A stretch of DNA of 64,000 bases from Tolypothrix sp. PCC 7910 (GTDB taxonomy: Bacteria > Cyanobacteriota > Cyanobacteriia > Cyanobacteriales > Nostocaceae). Location: assembly GCF_011769525.1 (NCBI RefSeq), contig NZ_CP050440.1, forward strand, positions 7,860,001 through 7,924,000, in the 5' to 3' direction. Of this stretch, positions 46,486-55,266 are shown piece after piece (the first letter of the stretch is position 1; every line of letters begins with the position of its first letter). The position numbers were made by a program, and so were the translations under genes. Below the pieces are notes generated by a model. That model saw only the letters and a program-made list of their open reading frames with translations, made no database searches and had not been told where the DNA came from.

Positions 46486-46580
46486 GTCATTGCGAGTTGA
46501 GCGTAAAGCCTTCTCTGCGAGAGGCTGCGCCAACGGCATAGCTTCGCTTAACGCTACATTTCACTTCGCTCGCAATGACA
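46486..46580. repeat. Dispersed repeat with GTCATTGCGAG inverted ends
   Basis: GTCATTGCGAG at 46486-46496 and CTCGCAATGAC at 46570-46580 form perfect 11-bp inverted ends around a GC-rich interior with its own palindromes (CTCTGCGAGAG). The interior resembles the widespread Nostoc repeat family with GCGAAGC motifs. It has no coding capacity. Confidence 0.65.
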
Positions 46581-46777
46581 TAAATAATTTTGCGTAAGCA
46601 CTTAATATTACACAAAAATAACTGATGCCATAGAGATTTTTCGCATATTACATCAATCAAGAGATGTTGAAAGCGAATTTTCTTAATTGTACGATTTTTA
46701 GGAGAATACCCTGTTCTCTCTCACAAACACTCAACATCAATTACCCATTACCCATGCCCAATGCCCCATGCCCTATA

Positions 46778-49681
46778 CTAAATCTGTTGCCGCTTAATCA
46801 ATTGACCAAACAATCCAGGTTGCGTGGCGAGTTCGTCAAAATTGCCTTGTTGTACTAAACGCCCATTTTGCAAAACGTAAATGCGATCGGCGTTGCGGAT
46901 GGTGCTGAGGCGGTGGGCGACAACGATGCGGGTAACGTTCAGTTTCTCTAAGCTTTCACTAACAATTGCTTGGGTACGATTATCTAAGGCGCTGGTGGCT
47001 TCATCAAATAACAGGATGCGGGGGCGTAAAGCTAAAGCGCGGGCAATTAATAAGCGTTGTCGCTGTCCACCGGAAAGGTTTGTACCACCTTCACTAACTA
47101 CTGTATGCATTCCCATTGGCATGGCGTTGATATCATCAGCTAAACCTGCCATCCTTGCAGCTTCCCAGGCTTCTTCCATTGAAATAACGGCGTTACTGGA
47201 AATATTGTCAAATATGGATGCAGACATTAAGCGGCTGTGTTGCAATACCACACCTAATTGACGGCGCACAGCGTTGACATCTAATCCGGCCAGTTCTTGC
47301 CCATCATAATAAATACTACCAGATTCGAGATTTTCAAAGCCTAATAACAACCGGAATAAAGTAGACTTTCCACTTCCCGAAGGGCCGACGAAGGCAATAA
47401 ATTCTCCGGGTTCTGCCCGTAAGCTGACATCATCTAGAGTCAGGGGGCCATCAAGGCGATAGCGGAAAATGGCATGGCTGATTTCGACTTTGCCAGATAA
47501 TCTGCCTGGGTCGGCTTTATTTGTATCGACTTCTGGGGTAGCTTTGAGGATGGGTTGGGCGCGTTCCCAGAGAGGAAGGGCTTCTAAAACATCAACTACG
47601 GTGGTACTTAAGCTAGTTGCACCACTAATAAAGGTACCAAATGCGGCATTAAACGCTAAGAATGTCCCTGTGGAAAAACCACCTCCGTTGGCTTGGGACT
47701 GTTGCAATAAACTGGTGGCGAAGCCAAAAATAATGGCAGGGGTTAAGGCGGAGAGAAGATTATTAATGACAACTAAATTATCGTCAATACTCTGAGATTC
47801 TAAGGTTAAATGTAGCTGCTCGCGATATTGTTTACCCCAGTAAGCAAATGCTCTTGATTCTGCACCTACTGTCCGAAATTTAGATACACCATTGATGATT
47901 TGCACCATCATCCCAAAGAGTTTGCCTTGCATATTTAACAAGGGACGGACTTTGCGGAGTGTGAGAATCCCGGTAACAATGGTGACGGTGACATTCACTA
48001 AAGCGACTAATACGGCAATCATCGCCAAAGGTGCGCTGTAATAAAATAGTAAACCTAAATTTAAGAGCGAGAAGACGCTAGAAAATAAGGTTTTCAGTAA
48101 AGTATTGCTGAGTTTTTGGCGAATCTGGCTGATGACAGAAACCCGGGCGCTTAAATCACCTATAGAAAACTGGCGGAAAAATGATGCTTGCAGGTTTAAC
48201 AATCTATCCCAAATAGCCGCTTGGGTGGAAGTATCAGCAAAGGTTTCCAAACGCATCAGCGCTATGCCTTGGGTAAGCTGAAATAGCGTTGCCCCAAAGG
48301 TAGTAGCTACTAAACCTAAAGCAATTTGGGATAAAAGCGCTCTATCAGCATCGGGAATTGCTTGGTCGATGAGAATTGTGGTGGCTTGGGGTGTCACCAT
48401 ACCCAGCAGTGTAGTTGCAATTCCGGCAAATAATATGGTAAATAGTTCTTTATAATGCCCTTTTGCTGCGAATTGGATCAGAGAGATGACTTTTAAAGTC
48501 TCTGGTAGGGGGCGATAGAAAGTATATGCAGTTGGCGATAAAGTTTGAGCAATTTTGCGATCGCACTTCACCCGTTTCTTTTCTATGGGGTCGATGAGTT
48601 CGTAACGGGTATCGGAGACAGGTAAAACTGCAACTGGGCGATTATCTCCCAATGTATAAGCTAACAAAGGGCCGCTATCACGATTCCACCAGCCATCTCG
48701 CAGAGTAATGCGGCGGATGCGGATACGGGAAGCCCGGGCGATCGCATCTAAGGGATCGCGGACTCTGCGTAAATCTTCCGAGTTTGCTGGGGGACGAATG
48801 GTAATATCTAAAACCCTCCCCACCGCCCCAGCCGCAAATAATAGCGCTTCTTCAGGAGTTAGGGCGGTTTTTAACGGAGAAGTGGGAGTTTTTTCGCTTT
48901 CAAACAGATTCGCAAACTCATTCAGGGTAGTTGCGATCGCTTGATTGTTGAGATGCGCCCGTTCTTGAAAGCGGACTAATTCAGCTTGGTTATGTTTTTG
49001 TTCGAGTTGCTGGAGTCCCGTTAAGACGTAGCTTTGAATTTGCTGTACGCCATCGATCAGGGTTTGATGATCGGTGATCTCTGCGATCGCCACCGAGTCA
49101 ATTTCGACAATCTCCCGCACTTGTAACCAGAGTTGAGAATTTAAGGGAATACGCCCCATCTCAGAATTAAATTCTAAATCTGGAAATCCCAGTAAATTTG
49201 CTTGTCCCTGTAATACCTTCACCCAAGCAACAGAGTCATGTGATACTTGAAACACTTCATTATCACCCAAAACCGCGCAACCTGGGGTTTTGTTGGGTGT
49301 AGGGATAGTTCTAGAAGTAATTTCCGCGACAGCCGAACCCAGATGATTTACCCAACGTTCCACTGCTGCGGGGAGTTCCGCGCCTAAATATTCTGGTGGA
49401 ACTGGCAAAAGTTCTGCATCACTGAGTGCGATCGCCATGATATGATGCTGCCCATCAGGTGATGTGGGTTTGGCAGAAAACATCGCTTCACCTGCTTTGA
49501 CGCTAAATAAATAACGTCTTCTACCTTTAGCAATGCCGTGCTGAACGTTAATTGCAAATAGTGCTAGAGAACCAGATTTGACCACCCAAACTTTTTCTGG
49601 GTTGTTGAGTAATAGGGGGTCATTACTCTTAAATTCATAGGGTTCTTCAAATAAGTCCATCTGATTTTCTTCAGCTAGCAT
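46778..49681 (-). CDS. NHLP-family bacteriocin export ABC transporter, permease/ATPase subunit
   Basis: The 967-residue protein has a long N-terminal part with a cyclic-nucleotide-binding-like region (about 20-130; WVVKSGSLALFAINVQHGIA, KGRRRYLFSVKAGEAMF). A central region to about 390 follows, then a six-helix ABC membrane domain (about 410-700) and an ATPase domain with Walker A FVGPSGSGKSTLF, signature NLSGGQRQRLLIARAL and Walker B RILLFDEATSALD. It lacks a C39 peptidase domain. This is the architecture of the second transporter protein of NHLM systems, which export ribosomal peptides with nitrile-hydratase-like or Nif11 leaders. It lies 324 bases downstream of its peptidase-containing partner. 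Confidence 0.9.
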   Translation of the reverse strand: MLAEENQMDLFEEPYEFKSNDPLLLNNPEKVWVVKSGSLALFAINVQHGIAKGRRRYLFSVKAGEAMFSAKPTSPDGQHHIMAIALSDAELLPVPPEYLGAELPAAVERWVNHLGSAVAEITSRTIPTPNKTPGCAVLGDNEVFQVSHDSVAWVKVLQGQANLLGFPDLEFNSEMGRIPLNSQLWLQVREIVEIDSVAIAEITDHQTLIDGVQQIQSYVLTGLQQLEQKHNQAELVRFQERAHLNNQAIATTLNEFANLFESEKTPTSPLKTALTPEEALLFAAGAVGRVLDITIRPPANSEDLRRVRDPLDAIARASRIRIRRITLRDGWWNRDSGPLLAYTLGDNRPVAVLPVSDTRYELIDPIEKKRVKCDRKIAQTLSPTAYTFYRPLPETLKVISLIQFAAKGHYKELFTILFAGIATTLLGMVTPQATTILIDQAIPDADRALLSQIALGLVATTFGATLFQLTQGIALMRLETFADTSTQAAIWDRLLNLQASFFRQFSIGDLSARVSVISQIRQKLSNTLLKTLFSSVFSLLNLGLLFYYSAPLAMIAVLVALVNVTVTIVTGILTLRKVRPLLNMQGKLFGMMVQIINGVSKFRTVGAESRAFAYWGKQYREQLHLTLESQSIDDNLVVINNLLSALTPAIIFGFATSLLQQSQANGGGFSTGTFLAFNAAFGTFISGATSLSTTVVDVLEALPLWERAQPILKATPEVDTNKADPGRLSGKVEISHAIFRYRLDGPLTLDDVSLRAEPGEFIAFVGPSGSGKSTLFRLLLGFENLESGSIYYDGQELAGLDVNAVRRQLGVVLQHSRLMSASIFDNISSNAVISMEEAWEAARMAGLADDINAMPMGMHTVVSEGGTNLSGGQRQRLLIARALALRPRILLFDEATSALDNRTQAIVSESLEKLNVTRIVVAHRLSTIRNADRIYVLQNGRLVQQGNFDELATQPGLFGQLIKRQQI

Positions 49682-50005
49682 AATTAAATTTATATCAAAA
49701 TATTTAGGTTTAATTTGAGAAATTACTGGCGTAGGGAGGGAACAGGAAACAGGGAAGAAGCAATAAAAGTTAATGTAATTTTGTTAAACAACAAATATGA
49801 GTAAGATATGTGCTGCTTTTTCTTTGCGCCTTTGCGCCTCTGCGTGAGATAAAAAGATAATAAACGAACCGCAAAGACGCGAAGTCCACGAAGACAGAAG
49901 ATAAGAAGTAGGATGCGTTAGCGATAGCGTAACGCATCGTTGCTAAAGCTTTTCTTGCGTTACGGCTTGCTGAGATTTTTTCAGAAATCAAAATCTAAAA
50001 TTGCT
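49682..50005. other. Spacer between the two NHLP transporter genes
   Basis: The 324 bases include GTAGGATGCGTTAGCGATAGCGTAACGCATC (49911-49941), a hairpin of a repeated family, and low-complexity CTTTGCGCCTTTGCGCCTC near 49825. A 73-codon frame here is a repeat artefact. No HlyD-like adaptor gene is present. Confidence 0.5.
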
Positions 50006-52213
50006 TCAGCTTTCCAAAACACCGCCTTCACTTTTAATTAATTCTAAATACGGGCCTTCAACTGCGGCTAACTCATCATGAGTACCGCGTTGCACAACCT
50101 TACCGCGATTGAGAACGATGATTTCATCGCAATCACGAATTGTACTCAAACGGTGAGCAACAATTATGCAACTACAACCCCGCAATCTTAAATTTTGGTC
50201 GATAATTTTTTCGGTTTCCGCATCTAATGCACTTGTCGCTTCATCCATTACCAAAATTGAAGGATTATTCACCAAAGCGCGGGCGATTTCTAACCTTTGT
50301 CTTTGTCCACCACTTAAATTCATTGCGCCTTCTAACAAGTCTGCATTGTAACCGCCGGGAAGTGACAAAATAATTTCATGAATTGCGGCATCACGGCAAG
50401 CTTGCATCAGGTTACTATCAGGAATAGTGGTGTCCCACAACGTCAGGTTCTCGCGCACAGTCCCAGCAAATAACATAATTTCCTGTTCAATTGTGGCGAC
50501 AGAATTGACTATTACCTCACGGGGTATATCTTTTTTGAGTTCTCCATCAAACAGAATTTCTCCCGCCCAAGGTTGGTAAAGTCCAGATACTAACTTCGCT
50601 ACTGTCGATTTTCCAGAACCGCTACCACCAACTAAGGCTACACGTTGTCCTGGTTTGAGGGAAAAGCTAAAGTTTTCAATTAAAGGTGCGGCGGTGCGGT
50701 TGTAGCCAAAGGTGATGTTACGCAGTTCTAAATGTCCTTCCAATTTGGGATAAGGAAGAACAGATGCAGAAGATGGTTTGCTGTCTACTTCTGTAGGGTT
50801 AAATAAAACATCATCTAGCCGATTTAAATTACCTTCGAGTTCTTGTAATTCACCGCCTAAAGTTACTAGTTGGTTGACTGGTTGCATAAATTGCTGCATC
50901 AAGGATTGAAACGCAATCAGCATCCCGATAGTTAGCGCCCCATCCATGACGCGCAATCCCCCAACGGCGAGTAATAACATGGAGGTGATACCAGACAAAA
51001 ATGATGGTAATGTTCCCAAGCCTTGATTAATGCTGTCCATTTCTTGACGCACATTAATTGACTTGGCGTAATATCCCGCCCAACGAGTGAAAAAATCGGA
51101 CTCTAAGCCGGAAGCTTTCAAGGTTTCCATACTTTGCAAACCTGCGATCGCAACCCCGCTGACTTTACCTGATTCTTGCATCATGCGAATATTGGTATCT
51201 ACCCGCAATCTTCCTACCCACTGCAAGGCTACTAAGTTCACGAAAACAAAGGCAACGCCAATGGAAGTTAAAATGCGATCGTATTGCCACATGACAATAC
51301 CGTAGAAACATACCATCACCGCCGAAATTACTGTTGTTGCCAGTTTACCGGATAATAAACTTGCTAATCGGTCATTGAGTTGAATCCGGCTGCTAATTTC
51401 CCCAGCAAAACGTTGATCGTAAAAGCTGACAGGTAGATGTAGTAAATGCCAAATAAATTTACTTGACATTGACATTGATAATTTAATTTTCATCCGCCGC
51501 AATAACTGTAATTGCAAGCGAGTTAATAAGCCAGTAATTAATGCTGTAAATAGCATTCCAAATATTAAAGGACGTAACCAATCTTCCCGCCCTTGAATTA
51601 ATATTTGGTCTACAAATACCTGGGAAAAAGTTGGCATAGCCAACCCAGGAATTACTAAAAAGAAACCAGCTAATACACAATATAGTAAAGAAGCATAAGA
51701 CCCACGCAACCGGGAAGTTAAAGCTAAAAATAAACTCGGTTTACTTCCTCCCTTTTTAAACTCCGGGCCGCGTTCAAATACTAAAACAACACCTGTAAAA
51801 GATGAACTAAATTCATCTAAAGTAATTTTACGTCTTCCCGTTGCTGGGTCATTGAGAAAAACGTGATTTTTAGTAAAACCTTCAACAACTAAAAAATGAT
51901 TAAAATTCCAAAATACAATATAAGGACAAGACATTTGTTGCAGTGCAGCTATGTCTGTCTTAAAACCCTTAGCTTGTAAGCCGTAACTCCTAGCAGCATT
52001 GAGTACATTTGAAGCCTTACTTCCATCCCGCGAAATGCCACAAGCTTGGCGTAATTCTGCTAGGGGAACAATGCGCCCATAGTAACCTAAAATCATGCCT
52101 AAAGCTGCGGCACCACATTCTACTGCTTCCATTTGCAGTAAGGTGGGTGTGCGGCGAATGGGTTGAAATTTGGGTTTTATTTGTGATAGCTTTTGCCGAA
52201 CTTGATCAAACAT
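50006..52213 (-). CDS. NHLP-family bacteriocin export ABC transporter with C39 peptidase
   Basis: The 735-residue protein has an N-terminal C39 cysteine peptidase with Cys33 (MEAVECGAAALGM), His106 (FWNFNHFLVVEGF) and Asp122 (FLNDPATG). An ABC membrane domain (about 165-450) and an ATPase domain follow, with Walker A LVGGSGSGKSTVAK, signature NLSGGQRQRLEIARAL and Walker B SILVMDEATSALD. Such proteins cut leader peptides after a double-glycine motif and export the core peptide. The pair with the 967-residue protein forms a two-part NHLM exporter. No leader peptide precursor or modification enzyme is obvious nearby; the only candidate small frame is at 52422-52583. Confidence 0.92.
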   Translation of the reverse strand: MFDQVRQKLSQIKPKFQPIRRTPTLLQMEAVECGAAALGMILGYYGRIVPLAELRQACGISRDGSKASNVLNAARSYGLQAKGFKTDIAALQQMSCPYIVFWNFNHFLVVEGFTKNHVFLNDPATGRRKITLDEFSSSFTGVVLVFERGPEFKKGGSKPSLFLALTSRLRGSYASLLYCVLAGFFLVIPGLAMPTFSQVFVDQILIQGREDWLRPLIFGMLFTALITGLLTRLQLQLLRRMKIKLSMSMSSKFIWHLLHLPVSFYDQRFAGEISSRIQLNDRLASLLSGKLATTVISAVMVCFYGIVMWQYDRILTSIGVAFVFVNLVALQWVGRLRVDTNIRMMQESGKVSGVAIAGLQSMETLKASGLESDFFTRWAGYYAKSINVRQEMDSINQGLGTLPSFLSGITSMLLLAVGGLRVMDGALTIGMLIAFQSLMQQFMQPVNQLVTLGGELQELEGNLNRLDDVLFNPTEVDSKPSSASVLPYPKLEGHLELRNITFGYNRTAAPLIENFSFSLKPGQRVALVGGSGSGKSTVAKLVSGLYQPWAGEILFDGELKKDIPREVIVNSVATIEQEIMLFAGTVRENLTLWDTTIPDSNLMQACRDAAIHEIILSLPGGYNADLLEGAMNLSGGQRQRLEIARALVNNPSILVMDEATSALDAETEKIIDQNLRLRGCSCIIVAHRLSTIRDCDEIIVLNRGKVVQRGTHDELAAVEGPYLELIKSEGGVLES

Positions 52214-52421
52214 AAGCGTGATAGATAGCTTTCACCATAGAGAGAATCGCTTCTCAACCTTCGTTCCTAACTAAATATTTCTAGGGAGAGGTAACTTATG
52301 CAGTTTGTGGCAATTTCAGGACTGCTAGGCTGCAAGATACCCTCACAACTTCTCCTCACTTGTGCGGTAAATGTGAGTTTTAGGGCGATTAGCTTTCTTG
52401 AACTGCGGAGATAGATACACC

Positions 52422-52583
52422 GTGGCTACCTCAGAGTACGCAGATAATAACCAAGATGAAGATTTAGGGTGTATTATACCGCAGGCTAATGTACCATTTC
52501 TCAACTACTGGTCTGACACGAATCAGATAATTGACCATATCGAAAGATTAGACCTCTTACATGAATCTTTGCCCTCACCCTAA
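52422..52583 (+). CDS. Possible small protein of unknown function
   Basis: A GTG at 52422 preceded by GGAG (52407-52410) opens a 53-residue frame: VATSEYADNNQDEDLGCIIP, QANVPFLNYWSDTNQIIDHI and ERLDLLHESLPSP. Composition is protein-like, but the last residues come from the dispersed double-hairpin repeat, so the gene may have been shortened by repeat insertion. It is divergent from the C39 transporter gene. It has no double-glycine leader site, so it is not a clear export substrate. Confidence 0.3.
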   Translation: MATSEYADNNQDEDLGCIIPQANVPFLNYWSDTNQIIDHIERLDLLHESLPSP

Positions 52584-52667
52584 ATCCCTCTCCCAAGCAT
52601 GGGAGAGGGACTTTGATATCGGCTCCCCTTCTCCCGAAATTGGGAGAAGGGGCTCTTGGATGAGGGT
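52569..52667. repeat. Double-hairpin dispersed repeat
   Basis: TCCCTCTCCC/GGGAGAGGGA (52585-52594, 52601-52610) and CCCCTTCTCCC/GGGAGAAGGGG (52625-52635, 52642-52652) are two perfect stems. They are enclosed by CCCTCACCC and GGATGAGGG. This kind of repeat is common in cyanobacterial spacers and is non-coding. Confidence 0.65.
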
Positions 52668-52710
52668 AAGTTTTGTATTCGTGCAAGAAGTCTATTGTAG
52701 ATACCCAACT

Positions 52711-53065
52711 GTGTCAACTTAATGCGAAACCCATAGCCCGACTAGGAATGAATTCCTAGTCTCATAGAAAAAGTCATCTCAAGATGACTAAATATGCCCA
52801 AAATTTTGAGTCTACTTCAGTAGACTTGAACTTTGTCCCTGAGAATTCATGATGCTGTTGGCGAATCGGGTGGGGTTTTAACCCATCAATGGAATATTTC
52901 CCATATTTCCAGTGCGTTTGAACGCACTTTGTCTATTAGCCCGCAATTCATTGCAGGGCGGGAGAACAACGCAAAGCGAAGGGTTTTGTGGTGGGGGGTT
53001 ATACCCCTGAGTTAATTGACCAACAGCATTATTCATTCTCAGGCGGGTGAGGAAGCCTACACTAA
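52711..53065. repeat. Second copy of the hairpin-rich element, interrupted by a MITE
   Basis: It starts GTGTCAACTTAATGCGAA and contains GACTAGGAATGAATTCCTAGTC, GTCATCTCAAGATGAC and AGTCTACTTCAGTAGACT, as in the 25959-26157 copy. Its next palindrome, originally CCTGAGAATTCATTCTCAGG, is split at 52851-53031 by an insertion. The end is degraded after GGAAGCCTACACT. Confidence 0.65.
52851..53031. mobile_element. 181-bp MITE with TTCAT target duplication
   Basis: The insertion has ends with ATGCTGTTGG inside the left border and its complement CCAACAGCAT inside the right border. It is flanked by direct TTCAT copies at 52846-52850 and 53032-53036. Removing it and one TTCAT restores the palindrome found in the sister repeat. 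Internally it has AGTGCGTTTGAACGCACT and a CCCGC...GCGGG hairpin, and no transposase. Its parent transposon is not known. Confidence 0.75.
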
Positions 53066-53187
53066 AAAGCTGCCGATTTACGTAATTATCAAACTTACCA
53101 TTGATGTATTTACAGTAAACTGGGCTTAATTCTCAGTAAAAATACATTATCTTAAATCTTGGTATTCAAAATCACCAAATTCCCACT

Positions 53188-53568
53188 ATGGCAGACACAT
53201 CAGACATCAAACTCACAATTACCTTTATTGACCCAGACTTAGACGAAGAGGAGAAGGAGGAGGAAGTTGCGAAACTGCTAACTCAAATCAAAGAATTGGA
53301 TGAGGTAGAAGAGGTTACCCGCGTACAAGATCCCAACCCGCCACAGGGAAATAAATCATTGACAGGCTGGCTAGCTGGAAAGCTAATGGCTTTTGTCAAG
53401 CCGGAAAAAATTAAACAAGTATTTGGATCTCTGATTCAAAATCTGGCTAACAAAAGCATTGAAGTAGAAGCAGAAGCCAATGGCAAGAAAATCAAAGTAA
53501 AAGCTAGCAATCTGGCAGAATTAGAAGCAGCAGTTAAAGCAGTAGAAAATTTTGTAAATCAAAAGTAA
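53188..53568 (+). CDS. EACC1-like effector-associated small protein
   Basis: The 126-residue protein starts with a beta-rich acidic part (DIKLTITFIDPDLDEEEKEE, VAKLLTQIKELDEVEEVTRV). A basic stretch follows (GWLAGKLMAFVKPEKIKQVF) and then a second part (SIEVEAEANGKKIKVKASNL, ELEAAVKAVENF). This resembles the effector-associated constant component EACC1, a small domain that neighbours caspase, TIR and other effectors in multi-component conflict systems. The caspase-GUN4 gene starts 9 bases after its stop, a close operon. The assignment rests on recalled family features and context. Confidence 0.65.
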   Translation: MADTSDIKLTITFIDPDLDEEEKEEEVAKLLTQIKELDEVEEVTRVQDPNPPQGNKSLTGWLAGKLMAFVKPEKIKQVFGSLIQNLANKSIEVEAEANGKKIKVKASNLAELEAAVKAVENFVNQK

Positions 53569-53577
53569 ACAGCTACA

Positions 53578-55266
53578 ATGGAGAAATTTGCATTGCTAAT
53601 TGGGGTTAGTGAGTACGAACCTGGATTACAACCACTACCAAGTGCTGTGAAAGATGTTGAAGCAATGCAACGAATTTTACTGCACCCAGAAATTGGTGGT
53701 TTTGATGAGGCTATAGTGCTAAGAAATAGCCAAAGGCAAGAAATTGAAGAAACTATCTTCAAATTATTTGCTAACCGGAAAAAAGAAGATTTGCTACTGC
53801 TGTACTTTTCTGGACATGGTATTGTCACTGAAAATAATGAGTTTTTTCTGTCAACTCGTTCTACAAATACTTATCAAGGAAAACTGATTCCTCCAACTGC
53901 TGTAGCTGCAACTTACATACATCAACAGATGCAACAAAGCAAGTCGAGGCATCAGGTGATTATTCTAGACTGCTGTTATAGCGGTGCTTTTACCAAAGGA
54001 CTCCACGCGAAAGATACAGGTACTGTCAATATTATTAATCAGTTGGGAGGAGAAGGAAGAGCAATTCTTACTGCTTCTAATTCAACTCAATATGCTTTTG
54101 AGCAAGAAGGTTTTGATTTATCTCTCTACACTCATTTTCTCGTAGAAGGAATTGAAAAAGGAGTAGCAGATCAAGATAATGACGGTTGGATATCAGTTGA
54201 AGAATTACATGATTTTGTCAGCTACAAGGTAAAAGAAACCTCTCCCGCAATGACACCGGAATTGTATCCTGTGAAGGAAGGGTACAAAATACTGCTGGCT
54301 AAGTCACCTAAAGATGATCCCAAACTCAAATACCGCAAAGAAGTAGAAAAGAAAGCATATCAAGGTAAATTTACAATTCCCGCACGTCGTCAGTTAAACG
54401 CCTTACGACCCTTGTTAGGATTAACAGCACCAGAAGCAGAAGCAATTGAGGCAGAAGTTTTGCAACCCTATTTAGAGTACAGGCGTAAGTTGCAAGATTA
54501 TGAACAAACACTTCAAGACACCTTACAGGAAGAAAACCCTCTGAGTCAGCGCGCCCTTGATGATCTAAAAGATTATCAGCAATTTCTGGGCTTGCGCGAT
54601 GAAGATATTGAACTTATCTATAAACGGAATTTGCTGCAAGATAGCATTAAATCCGTTTCACAAGAAGCACCAATACGAGAAAAAGAGCCACTTGATCCTC
54701 AAGCTTCACAACCTGAACTTGATGACCTTAGTTCAGAAAAAGGTGTAGACTATAGCAAACTACGCAACTTACTAGCCGCAGGCAAATGGAAAGAGGCTGA
54801 TTATGAAACCTATATGGTAATGTTGCAAGCGGTAGGGCTTAAGGAAAATCACTGGATTAGGGATGAAGAACTATTAAACTTTCCCTGTACCGACCTCCGC
54901 ACAATTGACCGCCTATGGGTAAAATATAGCAATGGACGCTTTGGCTTCAGCGTCCAAAAGGAAATTTACTTAAGTGTTGGTGGAAAGCCAGACGGTAAGT
55001 ATTACGAAGAAGCCTGGAATAAATTTGGCGATCGCGTAGGTTGGAGAGTGGAAAGTAGCTGGATTAGTTACACAAAAGTCACTTTTGATACCTCAGCACC
55101 GGATGGACACCTCCCCGTCTTTGTGGGGTTGGACACCTCCCAGCGGGGTTTGGTTGGTAGCAGAATGGTAAGGGAAAGGAGAGAGGGTTTAGGGGAATTT
55201 GGGAGGGTTTATGGTTTGGGGCGGTGTACGCGTCTCTTCTCTCGCATCGAGACTTGTAAAGTTTAA
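53578..55266 (+). CDS. Caspase-like (C14) protease fused to a C-terminal GUN4 domain
   Basis: The 562-residue protein opens with a C14 caspase domain (residues 1-240): FALLIGVSEY, His80 in YFSGHG, and ILDCCYSG with the likely nucleophile Cys133. An EF-hand-type loop DQDNDGWISVEE is at 198-209, as seen in some calcium-dependent caspase relatives. A helical acidic linker (about 240-385) follows. A GUN4 domain starts near 390 (YSKLRNLLAAGKWKEADYET, RTIDRLWVKYSNGRFGFSVQ, FGDRVGW). GUN4 binds porphyrins in chlorophyll synthesis. After GHLPV (about 508) the end is replaced by a low-complexity GRE-rich stretch before RLFSRIETCKV, apparently repeat-derived. It is in an operon with the EACC1-like gene. 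Confidence 0.9.
   Translation: MEKFALLIGVSEYEPGLQPLPSAVKDVEAMQRILLHPEIGGFDEAIVLRNSQRQEIEETIFKLFANRKKEDLLLLYFSGHGIVTENNEFFLSTRSTNTYQGKLIPPTAVAATYIHQQMQQSKSRHQVIILDCCYSGAFTKGLHAKDTGTVNIINQLGGEGRAILTASNSTQYAFEQEGFDLSLYTHFLVEGIEKGVADQDNDGWISVEELHDFVSYKVKETSPAMTPELYPVKEGYKILLAKSPKDDPKLKYRKEVEKKAYQGKFTIPARRQLNALRPLLGLTAPEAEAIEAEVLQPYLEYRRKLQDYEQTLQDTLQEENPLSQRALDDLKDYQQFLGLRDEDIELIYKRNLLQDSIKSVSQEAPIREKEPLDPQASQPELDDLSSEKGVDYSKLRNLLAAGKWKEADYETYMVMLQAVGLKENHWIRDEELLNFPCTDLRTIDRLWVKYSNGRFGFSVQKEIYLSVGGKPDGKYYEEAWNKFGDRVGWRVESSWISYTKVTFDTSAPDGHLPVFVGLDTSQRGLVGSRMVRERREGLGEFGRVYGLGRCTRLFSRIETCKV
55095..55235. repeat. Repeat-derived insertion in the GUN4 3' coding end
   Basis: GGACACCTCCCCGTCTTTGT and a second GGACACCTCCCAGCGGGG form imperfect tandem copies, followed by G-rich GGAAAGGAGAGAGGGTTTAG. 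The sequence is unlike the preceding coding DNA, and the frame recovers a GUN4-like ending afterwards. Borders are approximate. Confidence 0.45.

Larger units (their letters stand above)
45987..46777. other. Intergenic region with antitoxin remnant and dispersed repeats
   Basis: Besides the ParD-like remnant (46083-46292), this 791-base spacer has a GGGGATTGGGGACTGGGGACTGGG repeat (45992-46015). A GGGGGAGAATCCCCCAAACCCCC hairpin region lies at 46383-46438. A 77-bp repeat bounded by GTCATTGCGAG and CTCGCAATGAC spans 46486-46580, and ATTACCCATTACCC repeats lie near 46741. Confidence 0.55.
52214..53187. other. Long spacer with a candidate small gene and nested repeats
   Basis: This 974-base region between the NHLP transporter and the EACC1-like gene has a possible small frame (52422-52583), a double-hairpin repeat (52569-52667) and a hairpin-rich element (52711-53065) interrupted by a 181-bp MITE (52851-53031). 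Confidence 0.6.

Noticed and set aside
49770-49991. 73-codon open frame between the NHLP genes
   Set aside because: It is built on low-complexity and GTAGGATGCG-type repeat DNA.
52833-53015. 60-codon open frame near 52.9 kb
   Set aside because: It lies mainly within the MITE insertion and includes its inverted ends.
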